A DNA stretch of 64,000 nt from Pseudoduganella danionis. GTDB taxonomy: Bacteria; Pseudomonadota; Gammaproteobacteria; Burkholderiales; Burkholderiaceae_D. The position numbers and the translations under genes are program-made. The notes under the pieces are model-generated. The model searched no databases. It saw only the letters and a list, made by a program, of their open reading frames with translations, and had not been told where the DNA came from. Location: positions 558,001-622,000 of the forward strand of contig NZ_WNKW01000001.1 in NCBI RefSeq assembly GCF_009720775.1, written 5' to 3'. Shown here one piece after another: positions 1-8,436 of this stretch. The first letter of the stretch is position 1. Each line of letters starts with the position of its first letter.

Positions 1-2
1 AC

Positions 3-1901
3 CTGAACGCTCTGACTTCGCTGTCGCTGGCAAACTCGGCTGGTACTGCAACCATTGACACCTCGGTCGCTACTCTGGCCCTGACCGTCAACACGGTTAA
101 CAACACCGTTGATCTGTCCGGCGCTGCTAGCCTGAAGACTCTGAACGTAACCACCACTGGTGACGATTCGGCCTTCGCTCTGAGCGCTGCTGCTGTCGAA
201 GCACTGACCGTGACCGGTACCAAAGCGCTGGATCTGACTGGTTCCACGCTGACCGCACTGAAAACGGTGGCTGTGACCGGCTCCGCAGGTCTGACCATTG
301 ACGCAAGCGGTGCCAACGTTACTTCCGTTACCACCACCGGCACCACCGGCGCCGTGACCGCAACTGTAGACGCTTCCAAAGCGACCTACACCGGCGGCGC
401 AGGTGTTGACAGCGTAACCACCAAAGCAGGCGCTGCCGTAACCAAGGCAATCAGCACCGGCGCAGGTGACGACATCGTGACTCTGGCAAGCGGCGTTTCG
501 TCGTTGACCGCCAACGTTTCGGGCGGCACCGGCACCGACACCCTGGTGATGACTGCTGCTGACGCAGCAACTGCATCGGCTGCTACTGTGTTCGAAACCT
601 TCATCGATGGTTTCGAGAAATTCAGTGTTCAGCAAGTTGCAACCACTGCAAGCAACACCATCAATCTGGCTAACGTTGATGACATCAGCTATGTCATCTC
701 GGCTGGTACTGCTGACGTGGCACAGGTCAAGACCCTGACCCTGACCGCTGGTACTGCAACTGGCGCGGCTGATACGGCTTCGATCACTATCAATGGTACG
801 ACCTACACCACCGCCGCTCTGGGTGCTGCTGCTACCGCAACCGCGATCGCTGCAGCTCTGGACACCGCCGTTGGTGCAGGTTACAACGTGACGAATGCTG
901 GTGGTGTTCTGACCTTCACCAGTGCAAACGGTGGCGCGACCACGATCAGTGGCCTGACCATCACTGGCTCCGGTACTGTATCGGGCGTTGAAGCTACCAC
1001 TTCGTCGCAACTGACGCTGACCCACATGGCTAATGCTGGTACGCTGGAACTGACCGGCGCAGGTGTTGGTGCTACGGTAACCATGAATGATGCTACTGGC
1101 TCCGCTGATAGCTTCAATATCGTGACCAAGGTTGATGCTGCTGACCTGAACTTCGGTACTGTTGCTGTGGCTGGTGTTGAAACCATCAGCATTAAAGCTA
1201 GCGACATCACCCCAGTGAACGCTAGCGGTGCTGCAACCATCAGCAACACCACCCTGGCTCTGGCAGACAGCGCAGCTGCAACCGTGAACGTGTCGGGCGA
1301 ATCGAACCTGACTCTGGATCTGGCAGGTGCACTGGGCGTTACCAAGGTTGATGCTGGTACCTTCACCGGTAAGCTGACCCTGACCGCAACTGGTACCGCA
1401 GCTATGACCGTTACTGGCGGTTCTGCTGCCGATATCCTGACCGCTTCGGGCAGCGGCGACGTCCTGCTGGGCGGCGCTGGCAACGACACCCTGACTGGTG
1501 CTAACCTGACCACCCTGACCGGTGGCGCTGGTAAAGACACCTTCAAGTTTGTTGCTCCTACCAACGTGAACAGCTACTCGACCATCACCGACCTGGCTTC
1601 GGGCGACGTGATCAGTCTTGGCAACTCTGGTACGGTTGTGTTCACGAAGAGCGCTATCACTCTGGCTGGCTCCACGGCAGTGTTCCAGGATTACGCTAAT
1701 GCTGCAGTTAATGCATTGGGTACTGATGGTAACGATGCTGCTTGGTTCCAGTTCGGTGGTAACACCTACATCGTTCAATCGGGCAACACTACGGTGAACG
1801 ACTTCGTGAACGGCACCGACCTGATCATCCAGATCGTTGGTCTGGTGGATCTGTCGACCGCATCGTACAATCAGACGAACGGTACTCTGGAAATCGCCTA
1901 A
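3..1901 (+). CDS. RTX / S-layer-like secreted protein, C-terminal part (5' end outside window)
   Basis: The reading frame is open from base 3, so this is the C-terminal ~632 residues of a larger protein. It is extremely rich in Thr, Ala, Gly, Val, Ser and Asp and nearly free of Lys, Arg, Cys and aromatic residues, as in secreted surface-layer or adhesin proteins. Near the C-terminus are glycine/aspartate nonapeptide-type motifs (LLGGAGNDTLTG, then LTGGAGKDTF) typical of RTX calcium-binding repeats. The protein ends in a hydrophobic, aspartate-containing tail as in type I secretion substrates. A complete type I secretion operon follows, as in the Caulobacter RsaA-RsaD-RsaE arrangement. Inference: an exported surface protein handled by the neighbouring transporter. 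S-layer versus adhesin cannot be settled without the N-terminus. Confidence 0.8.
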   Translation: MNALTSLSLANSAGTATIDTSVATLALTVNTVNNTVDLSGAASLKTLNVTTTGDDSAFALSAAAVEALTVTGTKALDLTGSTLTALKTVAVTGSAGLTIDASGANVTSVTTTGTTGAVTATVDASKATYTGGAGVDSVTTKAGAAVTKAISTGAGDDIVTLASGVSSLTANVSGGTGTDTLVMTAADAATASAATVFETFIDGFEKFSVQQVATTASNTINLANVDDISYVISAGTADVAQVKTLTLTAGTATGAADTASITINGTTYTTAALGAAATATAIAAALDTAVGAGYNVTNAGGVLTFTSANGGATTISGLTITGSGTVSGVEATTSSQLTLTHMANAGTLELTGAGVGATVTMNDATGSADSFNIVTKVDAADLNFGTVAVAGVETISIKASDITPVNASGAATISNTTLALADSAAATVNVSGESNLTLDLAGALGVTKVDAGTFTGKLTLTATGTAAMTVTGGSAADILTASGSGDVLLGGAGNDTLTGANLTTLTGGAGKDTFKFVAPTNVNSYSTITDLASGDVISLGNSGTVVFTKSAITLAGSTAVFQDYANAAVNALGTDGNDAAWFQFGGNTYIVQSGNTTVNDFVNGTDLIIQIVGLVDLSTASYNQTNGTLEIA

Positions 1902-1940
1902 TCTCTTCGGAGATAAGTACCTGCCTCCGGGTAGGTGCTT
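1901..1940 (+). other. Two consecutive UNCG-tetraloop hairpins at the stop codon
   Basis: Immediately at the stop codon is a 5-bp stem with loop TTCG (1901-1914). It is followed directly by an 11-bp stem, with two G-U pairs, and loop TCCG (1915-1940). Together with the terminator just downstream, this gives three UNCG-capped hairpins in under 90 nt. Such loops are unusually stable. A role in protecting an abundant mRNA from 3' exonucleases is an inference. Confidence 0.6.
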
Positions 1941-1955
1941 AAGGTGAAGACCTGC

Positions 1956-1990
1956 AAAACCCCTGCAACTTCGGTTGCAGGGGTTTTTTT
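1956..1990 (+). terminator. Rho-independent terminator of the RTX/S-layer-like gene
   Basis: A 14-bp perfect stem (1956-1969 with 1974-1987) capped by a TTCG tetraloop, with its 3' arm running into a T tract (1984-1990). It separates the secreted-protein transcript from the secretion operon. Confidence 0.9.
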
Positions 1991-2097
1991 ATTGTTAATG
2001 TGCGCCATACAACTGATGCGACTGCAATCCTGTAAGTGCTACTTTGCTGAGATTTAATGCATTATCGGTAACTTTTCACAATAAGAGAGTAAAAATT

Positions 2098-2113
2098 TGT
2101 GACGCAAATCACA
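2098..2113 (+). promoter_or_regulatory. CRP/FNR-family type binding site
   Basis: The sequence TGTGACGCAAATCACA is a perfect TGTGA-N6-TCACA palindrome, identical in its half-sites to the enterobacterial CRP consensus. It lies in the 250-bp gap upstream of the type I secretion operon, about 100 bp before the leader ORF. CRP/FNR-family proteins occur in Betaproteobacteria; which one acts here, and whether it activates or represses, is not visible. Confidence 0.55.
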
Positions 2114-2203
2114 TATTCGTAGGAATATAGGCGATAATGTGTCGTCTTTAGATAATTGTGCGGCGGCTATTTATGCAGTGCAGTTGGTCGCCAGGGAGTG
2201 CGC

Positions 2204-2251
2204 ATGTCGCGTTCTATCCTGACGCTCTCTCGTGATTGTTCGACAGTCTGA
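2204..2251 (+). CDS. Putative 15-codon leader ORF before the secretion operon
   Basis: A short ORF (MSRSILTLSRDCSTV) starts at an ATG preceded by a good ribosome site (AGGGAG, spacing about 6). It ends in TGA five bases before the ATG of the ABC transporter gene at 2256, which has no Shine-Dalgarno sequence of its own. The geometry suggests translational coupling. The peptide has no recognisable similarity. Alternatively, translation of the transporter begins at an in-frame GTG at 2232, which also lacks a ribosome site. Confidence 0.4.
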   Translation: MSRSILTLSRDCSTV

Positions 2252-2255
2252 TCCT

Positions 2256-4136
2256 ATGAAACCATTATTCAATAAGAAAAATGAAATTGAGCAAGTCTTG
2301 CTCAGTTTTAAAAGTGCCTTCTATACCGTAGGCGCTTTCAGCGCGATCATCAATTTGTTGATGTTGGCACCATCGCTCTACATGCTGCAGATCTATGACC
2401 GGGTACTGCAAAGCCGCAACGAAATTACATTGGCAATGCTCACCTTGCTGATACTCGGCGCTTACATACTGATGGGCGGGCTGGAGCTCATTCGTAGTTT
2501 TGTACTGGTAAGACTCGGTGCGAAATTCGACATGCAGTTGAACCGTCGCGTGTACACCGCGGCATTTGAACAGAATCTCAAACAAGCTGGTGGCAACGCT
2601 GGTCAAGCATTGCAAGATCTGACAGCGCTGCGCCAATTCCTGACGGGTAACGCTTTGTTCGCTTTCTTTGATGCGCCTTGGTTCCCGATCTATCTGCTGG
2701 TGATCTTCCTCTTTGAACCGATGTTGGGCGTGTTTGCTGTATGTGGCACCACCTTGTTAGTTGTGCTGGCCGTTGTGAATGAACGAGTCACCAAGAAGCC
2801 GCTGGCGGAAGCCAACCAGATGGCAATCGTATCTAATGGTTTAGCCACGAACAATCTGCGTAACGCTGAAGTGATCGAATCGATGGGCATGTTGCCTAAT
2901 TTGATGGGGCGGTGGTTCAAGTTACACGGAAAGTTTCTGCATCTGCAGGCTGAAGCGAGCGAAAAAGCAGGCCTGATCGGTGCTGCTACCAAATTTGTCC
3001 AGGTTTCCTTGCAATCGCTGGTATTGGGCTTTGGTGCTTTACTGGTTCTGGATGGGAAAATTACCTCCGGTATGATGATTGCAGCGTCTATTCTGTTGGG
3101 GCGCGCACTGGCACCGGTTCAGCAAGTTATTGCCGTTTGGAAATCGCTGAGTAGCACCCGTAGTGCTTATGCCCGCCTGACGACTTTGTTGGAAGAGAAT
3201 CCTGCTCGTGAAAGCGGCATGCCGCTGCCTAAACCTTTGGGACAGGTTTCCGTCGAGAACGTGATTGCTTCGCCGCCAGGCGTACGTACTCCTTTGTTGA
3301 AAAATCTGAACTTTGCTATTCAACCCGGCGATGTCATGGGCGTGATTGGCCCTAGCGGCTCCGGTAAATCTACCCTGGCGCGCTTACTGGTGGGTATCTG
3401 GCCTGCCGCCAGCGGTAAAGTGCGTCTCGATGGCGCTGATATTTTCAGTTGGAACAAATCGGAATTGGGTCCGAACATTGGTTATCTGCCGCAAGATATC
3501 GAGTTGTTTGGGGGCACTATTGCAGAAAACATTGCGCGCTTTGGCGAAGCAGATCCTGAACAAGTTGTATTGGCTGCCAAACGGGCAGGCGTACATGACA
3601 TGATCCTGCATATGCCAGAAGGTTACGATACCAAGTTGCGCGATGGCGGTGCCGGCCTTTCGGGTGGTCAGCGTCAACGCCTGGGCTTGGCCCGTGCAAT
3701 GTACGGTGACCCGTCGCTGATCGTGCTGGATGAACCGAACTCCAATTTGGATGATGTTGGTGAGCAAGCATTAGTCCGTGCAGTGACGGATTTACGTCAG
3801 AACGGCAAAACGATCGTGTTGATTACCCATCGCATGAACGCGATAAGCGCGACTAATAAATTGCTGTTACTGCGAGATGGTAACTTGGAGATGTTTGGAC
3901 CGACGGATCAGGTGCTGGCTGCACTTCAACAAAACTCACAGAAAAACGCTTTGGCACAACAGCAAGCGGCACAGGCGGCAGCCCAGCAGCAGGCGGCTCA
4001 AGTAGCGGCTCAGCAGCAAGCAGCTCAGGTCGCAGCTCAGCAGCAAGCAGCCCAAGCCGCAGCACAGCAGGCGGCGCAACAACAGGCGGCACAAGCGGCA
4101 GCCGCTGCCGGCGCAGTGACCAAGGAACAGGAGTAA
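2256..4136 (+). CDS. Type I secretion ABC transporter/permease (PrtD/AprD/RsaD family)
   Basis: Inner-membrane exporter ATPase that recognises the C-terminal signal of RTX-type substrates and drives them through the adaptor and outer membrane channel. The N-terminal half has hydrophobic membrane segments and no C39 peptidase domain, as in PrtD-type transporters. The nucleotide-binding domain shows Walker A GPSGSGKST (around residue 365), the signature LSGGQRQR and Walker B LIVLDEP (around residue 487). I chose the ATG at 2256, preceded by a leader ORF; an in-frame GTG at 2232 would add 8 residues. Unusual: the last ~65 residues are a low-complexity Ala/Gln tail made of AAQQQ-type repeats before a charged end, absent from typical family members. 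The next gene starts 2 bp downstream. Confidence 0.93.
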   Translation: MKPLFNKKNEIEQVLLSFKSAFYTVGAFSAIINLLMLAPSLYMLQIYDRVLQSRNEITLAMLTLLILGAYILMGGLELIRSFVLVRLGAKFDMQLNRRVYTAAFEQNLKQAGGNAGQALQDLTALRQFLTGNALFAFFDAPWFPIYLLVIFLFEPMLGVFAVCGTTLLVVLAVVNERVTKKPLAEANQMAIVSNGLATNNLRNAEVIESMGMLPNLMGRWFKLHGKFLHLQAEASEKAGLIGAATKFVQVSLQSLVLGFGALLVLDGKITSGMMIAASILLGRALAPVQQVIAVWKSLSSTRSAYARLTTLLEENPARESGMPLPKPLGQVSVENVIASPPGVRTPLLKNLNFAIQPGDVMGVIGPSGSGKSTLARLLVGIWPAASGKVRLDGADIFSWNKSELGPNIGYLPQDIELFGGTIAENIARFGEADPEQVVLAAKRAGVHDMILHMPEGYDTKLRDGGAGLSGGQRQRLGLARAMYGDPSLIVLDEPNSNLDDVGEQALVRAVTDLRQNGKTIVLITHRMNAISATNKLLLLRDGNLEMFGPTDQVLAALQQNSQKNALAQQQAAQAAAQQQAAQVAAQQQAAQVAAQQQAAQAAAQQAAQQQAAQAAAAAGAVTKEQE

Positions 4137-4138
4137 AT

Positions 4139-5497
4139 ATGAAACTGATTGATACCAAGGCGTTGGCGACAGATGTTACCGCGCATGAAGTAAGTCCACA
4201 GACGGTCAATGTTGATCCCAGTGCCTACAGCCGCATAGGCTGGTTGATCATAGTGTTTGGTGTACTGGGCTTCCTGATCTGGGCAATTTTTGCCCCACTC
4301 GATAAAGGGGTGCCGATGTCCGGCAATGTGGCTAAGGAAGGAAACCGCAAAGCCATCCAATACCAGTTAGGCGGAACCGTTGAACGTATCCTGGTTAAGG
4401 AAGGCGAGCAGGTTAAGAAGGGGCAAGTCTTGGTGCGGATGAATGCGGTGAATGTGACCGCACAGTCCGAAGTGTCCAAGACTCAGTTGTTGGCGTTGCT
4501 GGCGACCGAAGCGCGCCTGCTGGCAGAGCGTGATGGCAAGTCGGCACTGGTACATACGGCTGAGATGGCGGCTTATCAGAAGGAACCCATTTTTCAGGAT
4601 AATTTGCAGCAACAAGTTCAGTTGCTGGCATCGCGCCAAGGGGCACTGGCGAGTGAACTGGCGGCGGCAGAAGAAAGTATTGCCGGGCTGAAGTTCCAAA
4701 TCGCCGGTTTGCAAGCAGCACGGGAAGCTAAACAACAGCAACTAGCCATACTCAAGGAGCAGGTTGGTAATTTGCGCGAGCTGGCCCGCGATGGCTATGT
4801 AGCGCGTGCTCGTTTGCTGGACGTAGAGCGTAGCTATTCCCAGACTGAAGGCGGCATTGCGGAAGACGCGGCAAATATTGGTCGTTGCCAGCGCCAGATT
4901 GCTGAGTTGACCTTGAAGCGCGCACAGCGTACTCAGGACTACCAGAAGGAAGTACGTACGCTACTTTCAGATGTGCAGCGTGATGCTCGCGCATTGATGA
5001 GCCGTCAGGTTGCTGAGACGTATGCGGTGGGTAGCGTCGAGGTGAAATCGCCGGTAGATGGCTTTGTGATCGGCATGGCGGTCTTTACGGAGGGGGGCGT
5101 GGTGCAGCCGGGTTTCCGCATGATGGATGTGGTGCCGCTCAATGATGAATTGATTGTGGAAGGACGCTTGCCAATTAATCTGGTGGATAAAGTGCACGAG
5201 GGGCTGCCAGTTGAACTGATGTTTTCAGCCTTTAACAGCAATACCACGCCCCACATTAAAGGCGTCGTGAAATTGGTTTCGTCGGACCGTCTGCTGGATG
5301 AGCGCAACGGCACACCCTATTACAGTGTGCAAGCGAAGGTGCTGCCAGAAGGGATCAAAATGATGCAAGCGAAACAGATGAGTATTCGTCCTGGTATGCC
5401 AGTCGAGTTGTTCGTGAAAACGGGCGAACGTAGCATGATGAGCTATCTGCTCAAGCCAGTGTTTGATCGTGCTAAGTCATCGATGTCGGAGGAGTAA
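4139..5497 (+). CDS. HlyD-family periplasmic adaptor subunit (PrtE/AprE/RsaE type)
   Basis: Membrane fusion protein of the type I secretion system, linking the ABC transporter to the TolC-type channel across the periplasm. Residues ~34-52 form one membrane segment (IGWLIIVFGVLGFLIWAIF) followed by PLDKGVPMSG, the usual start of the periplasmic part. A lipoyl/barrel-sandwich half (GGTVERILVKEGEQVKKGQVL) follows, then a long alpha-helical coiled-coil hairpin rich in Glu, Gln, Ala and Arg. The second lipoyl half (VKSPVDGFV) and a beta-barrel domain end the protein. The length of 452 residues is normal. The start has a GGAG ribosome site, and the stop overlaps the next start (TAATG). Confidence 0.93.
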   Translation: MKLIDTKALATDVTAHEVSPQTVNVDPSAYSRIGWLIIVFGVLGFLIWAIFAPLDKGVPMSGNVAKEGNRKAIQYQLGGTVERILVKEGEQVKKGQVLVRMNAVNVTAQSEVSKTQLLALLATEARLLAERDGKSALVHTAEMAAYQKEPIFQDNLQQQVQLLASRQGALASELAAAEESIAGLKFQIAGLQAAREAKQQQLAILKEQVGNLRELARDGYVARARLLDVERSYSQTEGGIAEDAANIGRCQRQIAELTLKRAQRTQDYQKEVRTLLSDVQRDARALMSRQVAETYAVGSVEVKSPVDGFVIGMAVFTEGGVVQPGFRMMDVVPLNDELIVEGRLPINLVDKVHEGLPVELMFSAFNSNTTPHIKGVVKLVSSDRLLDERNGTPYYSVQAKVLPEGIKMMQAKQMSIRPGMPVELFVKTGERSMMSYLLKPVFDRAKSSMSEE

Positions 5498-6840
5498 TGG
5501 GGCAGCGTTCAATGTTTCGGCGCACTCCGCTAGTGCTGGCTCTGTGTGCCGGTCTGAGTCTGCTGAGTGCGCCTGCTAGTGCGGCATCGCTGAGCCTTAT
5601 AGAGGCTTACCGCGCCGCGCTTGCCAATGATTCAGCTTATCGTGCAGCAGTTTATGCCAACGAAAGCGGCCAGGAAAATCGCATTTTGGGTCGTTCGAAT
5701 CTCTTGCCTAGCCTGTCTGCGAGCTATAGCGGCAGCAAGGCCCACAGTGATATTACCTACGGCAGTAAGGCACAGCCGCAGCAGGACTACATTAGCCGCT
5801 CGGCCAATGTGCAGTTGCGTCAGTCGCTGTTTAGCCTGGACGCTTGGGCGCGTTATAAACAGGGAGGCTTGCAGTCCGATTACAGCTCGGCTGTGTTTCT
5901 GAGCGAGCAGCAGCAAGTGATTATGCGCACGGTAAGTGCTTATATCGAGTTGCTCTTCAAGGAAGACCAACTGGCACTGGCCCAGTGGGAGCGTGATACT
6001 TATGTGGAGCGTATGAAGGCGAATGATCGCTTGTTCGCTCAGGGGGAAGGCACGCGTACCGATATGCTGGAAACGCGTGCACGTCTGGATGTCGCCGAAG
6101 CGGGCCTGCTCGACGCACAAGATAATCTGTATTCGACCCGCCTTGCCTTGGAAGCCATCGTGGGAGGGCCGGTTGAGTCGCTCGATCATTTGACGCCTGA
6201 GTTTAACGGACGTGTCAGTGAGCCGATGAGCTTCGATGCTTGGAAAAGGGTAGCGCTGGAGCGCAATCCGGATTTGAAGGCCAAATTGATTGCCGTTGAA
6301 ATTAATCAGCAGGAAATTAACAAGGCGCGTGCAGGCCATTTGCCACGCATGGATCTGGTAGCCACATACGGGAAAAATACGTCGGAGTCGATTAACACCA
6401 TTAATCAGGATTCGACTACCCGTAGTATCGGCATCCAGCTCAATATTCCCCTGTATTCCGGTGGTGCAGTGAATGCTTCGACGCGACAAGCTGTGGCAAA
6501 TAAAGAAAAGGCTTTGGCTGATCTGCAAGCGGAAAAGGATAAGCAATTGCTTGAGTTGCGCAAGAATTTCGACAGCCTTACTAGTAGTGCTGCGCGGATC
6601 GATGCATTGATGAAAGCGGTGGAATCGGGGCGTTTGTTGGTCAAGGCAACGGAGCAGAGTATCAAGGGTGGCATCCGGATTAATCTGGAGTTGCTCGACG
6701 CGCAACGCCAATTGAGCTCTACGCAACGCGATCTAGCGCAAGCGCGCTATACCTATGTTCTTGCACACTTTAAATTGCGTGCGGCGGCAGGGACATTGGG
6801 CGAGAACGACGTACGTGAGATTTCCGCGTATTTTCGTTAA
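5497..6840 (+). CDS. TolC-family outer membrane channel protein
   Basis: Outer-membrane component of the type I exporter. A signal peptide is clear (LVLALCAGLSLLSAPASA, cleavage near residue 30). The mature part begins with SLIEAYRAALANDSAYRAA, typical of outer membrane efflux proteins, and consists of two repeated long helical domains with the conserved pattern NIPLYSGG in the second half. The length of 447 residues fits TolC relatives. The start codon overlaps the stop of the adaptor gene by one base, so the three secretion genes form one operon. Confidence 0.93.
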   Translation: MGQRSMFRRTPLVLALCAGLSLLSAPASAASLSLIEAYRAALANDSAYRAAVYANESGQENRILGRSNLLPSLSASYSGSKAHSDITYGSKAQPQQDYISRSANVQLRQSLFSLDAWARYKQGGLQSDYSSAVFLSEQQQVIMRTVSAYIELLFKEDQLALAQWERDTYVERMKANDRLFAQGEGTRTDMLETRARLDVAEAGLLDAQDNLYSTRLALEAIVGGPVESLDHLTPEFNGRVSEPMSFDAWKRVALERNPDLKAKLIAVEINQQEINKARAGHLPRMDLVATYGKNTSESINTINQDSTTRSIGIQLNIPLYSGGAVNASTRQAVANKEKALADLQAEKDKQLLELRKNFDSLTSSAARIDALMKAVESGRLLVKATEQSIKGGIRINLELLDAQRQLSSTQRDLAQARYTYVLAHFKLRAAAGTLGENDVREISAYFR

Positions 6841-6854
6841 TTAAGGAGTGCGTG

Positions 6855-7073
6855 ATGGATCCATTGAAGATCGAGCAACAGCTGGAAGTCACAGTCAACG
6901 GGGTTAGTTATCCTGTTGCTGAACTCAGTGCCGAAGCACAGGCCCAGGTAACCAATCTGCAATTTGTCGAAGGTGAGATTACTCGCTTGAATGCCCAGCT
7001 TGCTGTGTACATTACTGCCCGCATAGCGTATGAAAATGCGCTACGCGAAGCATTGCCCCGTTCGTTTCAATAG
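6855..7073 (+). CDS. Small protein of type I secretion loci (DUF6447-like)
   Basis: A 72-residue acidic protein starting MDPLKIEQQL, with the central motif VNGVSYPVAELSAEAQAQV followed by a predicted helix rich in Leu and Ala. It has AAGGAG six bases before the ATG at 6855; a GTG at 6852 would be too close to it. It follows the TolC gene by 14 bp and is probably cotranscribed. I associate this short family, with moderate certainty, with DUF6447-type proteins. No signal peptide or membrane segment is visible. Its function is unknown; a link to the exporter or its substrate rests on position only. Confidence 0.7.
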   Translation: MDPLKIEQQLEVTVNGVSYPVAELSAEAQAQVTNLQFVEGEITRLNAQLAVYITARIAYENALREALPRSFQ

Positions 7074-7128
7074 TTGTTTCCTGGACCGCCACGTATAATT
7101 ATTTTTCATAATTATTGCGTGCCGGTCC

Positions 7129-8223
7129 ATGAACTCTTCCAATCTTCCGTACAACCCCCGTCTTGATCAGTTACGCTGGCTGGCCGCGACTATCGTTTTT
7201 CTGTTCCACTTCTACCTGGAATACCGCGGACAAGGCGGTGTGCAAATCACCAATGACTGGCTGGGGTTGATCAGCGAAGGGCATACCGGGGTGGCTTTAT
7301 TCTTTACCCTGTCTGGTTTTCTGTTCATGCAGATCGCCCAGTATCAGCAGCAGATCGATTATCGGGAATTCCTGCGCAACCGCTGCCTGCGCATCCTGCC
7401 CTTGTTCTTGACCATCTTTGCAGTCGCCTTATCGATAGGGCGCGATAAATTTACTCCGCAGGATCTGCTCTACCTGTTTGCCACCAATCTGGGATTGGCG
7501 CCTACTTCCTATACGCCTATCACAGGAGCGGCCTGGAGTATTTCGGTCGAATTCTGGTTCTATCTGGTGTTTCCATTTCTGGCCCGCTTCACTTTGCAAT
7601 ATGGCGCGCGCTATCTGCTGAAGTTACTGGCGCTGATGCTGTTCTTTAAGGTGGCGTCCTATACCGTCAATGAGAAGAGCACGCTGATGTATTTCAGCAC
7701 CATGGTGGGACGCTTCGACCAGTTCCTGGTCGGCATGCTGGCGGCCGTGCTTTATCAGCGCCACAGTGGCTGGATTCAGCGCTACGTGGGCTGGCTGTTG
7801 CCACTGGCGGCACTGCTGGTAGTTGCCGATAGCGCGCTGCAGTCACATGTGGCCAAATTCGAACCCTATACGCACCGGCCGTTCTGGATCGTCTGGTCGC
7901 TGCTAGAATCTATCGGCTGGAGTACCTTGATTATGGCGTGGGTGGCTTACAAACGTCCGTTGCCGAACTGGTTAGACCGTACGCTGGGGCAAGGTGGGCG
8001 TATCAGTTTCTCTTTCTATCTGTTGCATATGGGTGTGCTGCATGTCTGGATGCAGTATGTTGGCTTGCCTGCAATTACCACAAATCACTGGATAAATACG
8101 TCGGTTGCACTGATAGCAACGTATGCAGTCACCTGGCTGTTGTCCACGTTGTGTTACAGCGCAGTGGAGCAACCATTCCTCGCCCTGCGGCGTTCCTATG
8201 GAACCCGAAACGTTGCGGTGTAG
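7129..8223 (+). CDS. Acyltransferase family 3 membrane protein (OatA/WecH type)
   Basis: Integral membrane acyltransferase of about ten hydrophobic segments. It transfers acetyl or other acyl groups to cell-surface sugars such as exopolysaccharide, O-antigen or peptidoglycan. The family signature RLDQLRWLAATIVFLFHFY at the N-terminus holds the conserved Arg and His. The motif ITGAAWSISVEFWFYLVFP (around residues 131-149) matches the second conserved block. The length of 364 residues is usual. It has its own start 55 bp after the small gene; a TATAAT-like hexamer (7094-7099) lies in that gap. The acceptor cannot be told from sequence. Confidence 0.85.
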   Translation: MNSSNLPYNPRLDQLRWLAATIVFLFHFYLEYRGQGGVQITNDWLGLISEGHTGVALFFTLSGFLFMQIAQYQQQIDYREFLRNRCLRILPLFLTIFAVALSIGRDKFTPQDLLYLFATNLGLAPTSYTPITGAAWSISVEFWFYLVFPFLARFTLQYGARYLLKLLALMLFFKVASYTVNEKSTLMYFSTMVGRFDQFLVGMLAAVLYQRHSGWIQRYVGWLLPLAALLVVADSALQSHVAKFEPYTHRPFWIVWSLLESIGWSTLIMAWVAYKRPLPNWLDRTLGQGGRISFSFYLLHMGVLHVWMQYVGLPAITTNHWINTSVALIATYAVTWLLSTLCYSAVEQPFLALRRSYGTRNVAV

Positions 8224-8436
8224 CCATATTCTTTAGTGGATGTTTTATTCGCTGCTTGTTTTCGGCCATGTCTCTTGCATGCTCCATGCGTTTTTTTTTG
8301 CTGGCAGGCAAGATACTATGAGTTTATTTCCTAATGGAATTGTTATAATTAAATTGCTACTTAACAATTTCCGCAAGCTCAGCTTAGCTCAGCTTAGTTT
8401 AGCGAAAGCTCCCACACTTCTATTTGGTTACAGATT
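8224..8436 (+). other. Intergenic region upstream of the metalloprotease
   Basis: A non-coding 213-bp stretch with lower GC than its surroundings. It holds a T9 run (8291-8299), a TATAAT hexamer at 8344-8349 that could be a -10 element (no convincing -35), and short direct repeats of AGCTCAGCTT (about 8378-8396). No ORF with a ribosome site is visible. Confidence 0.5.
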
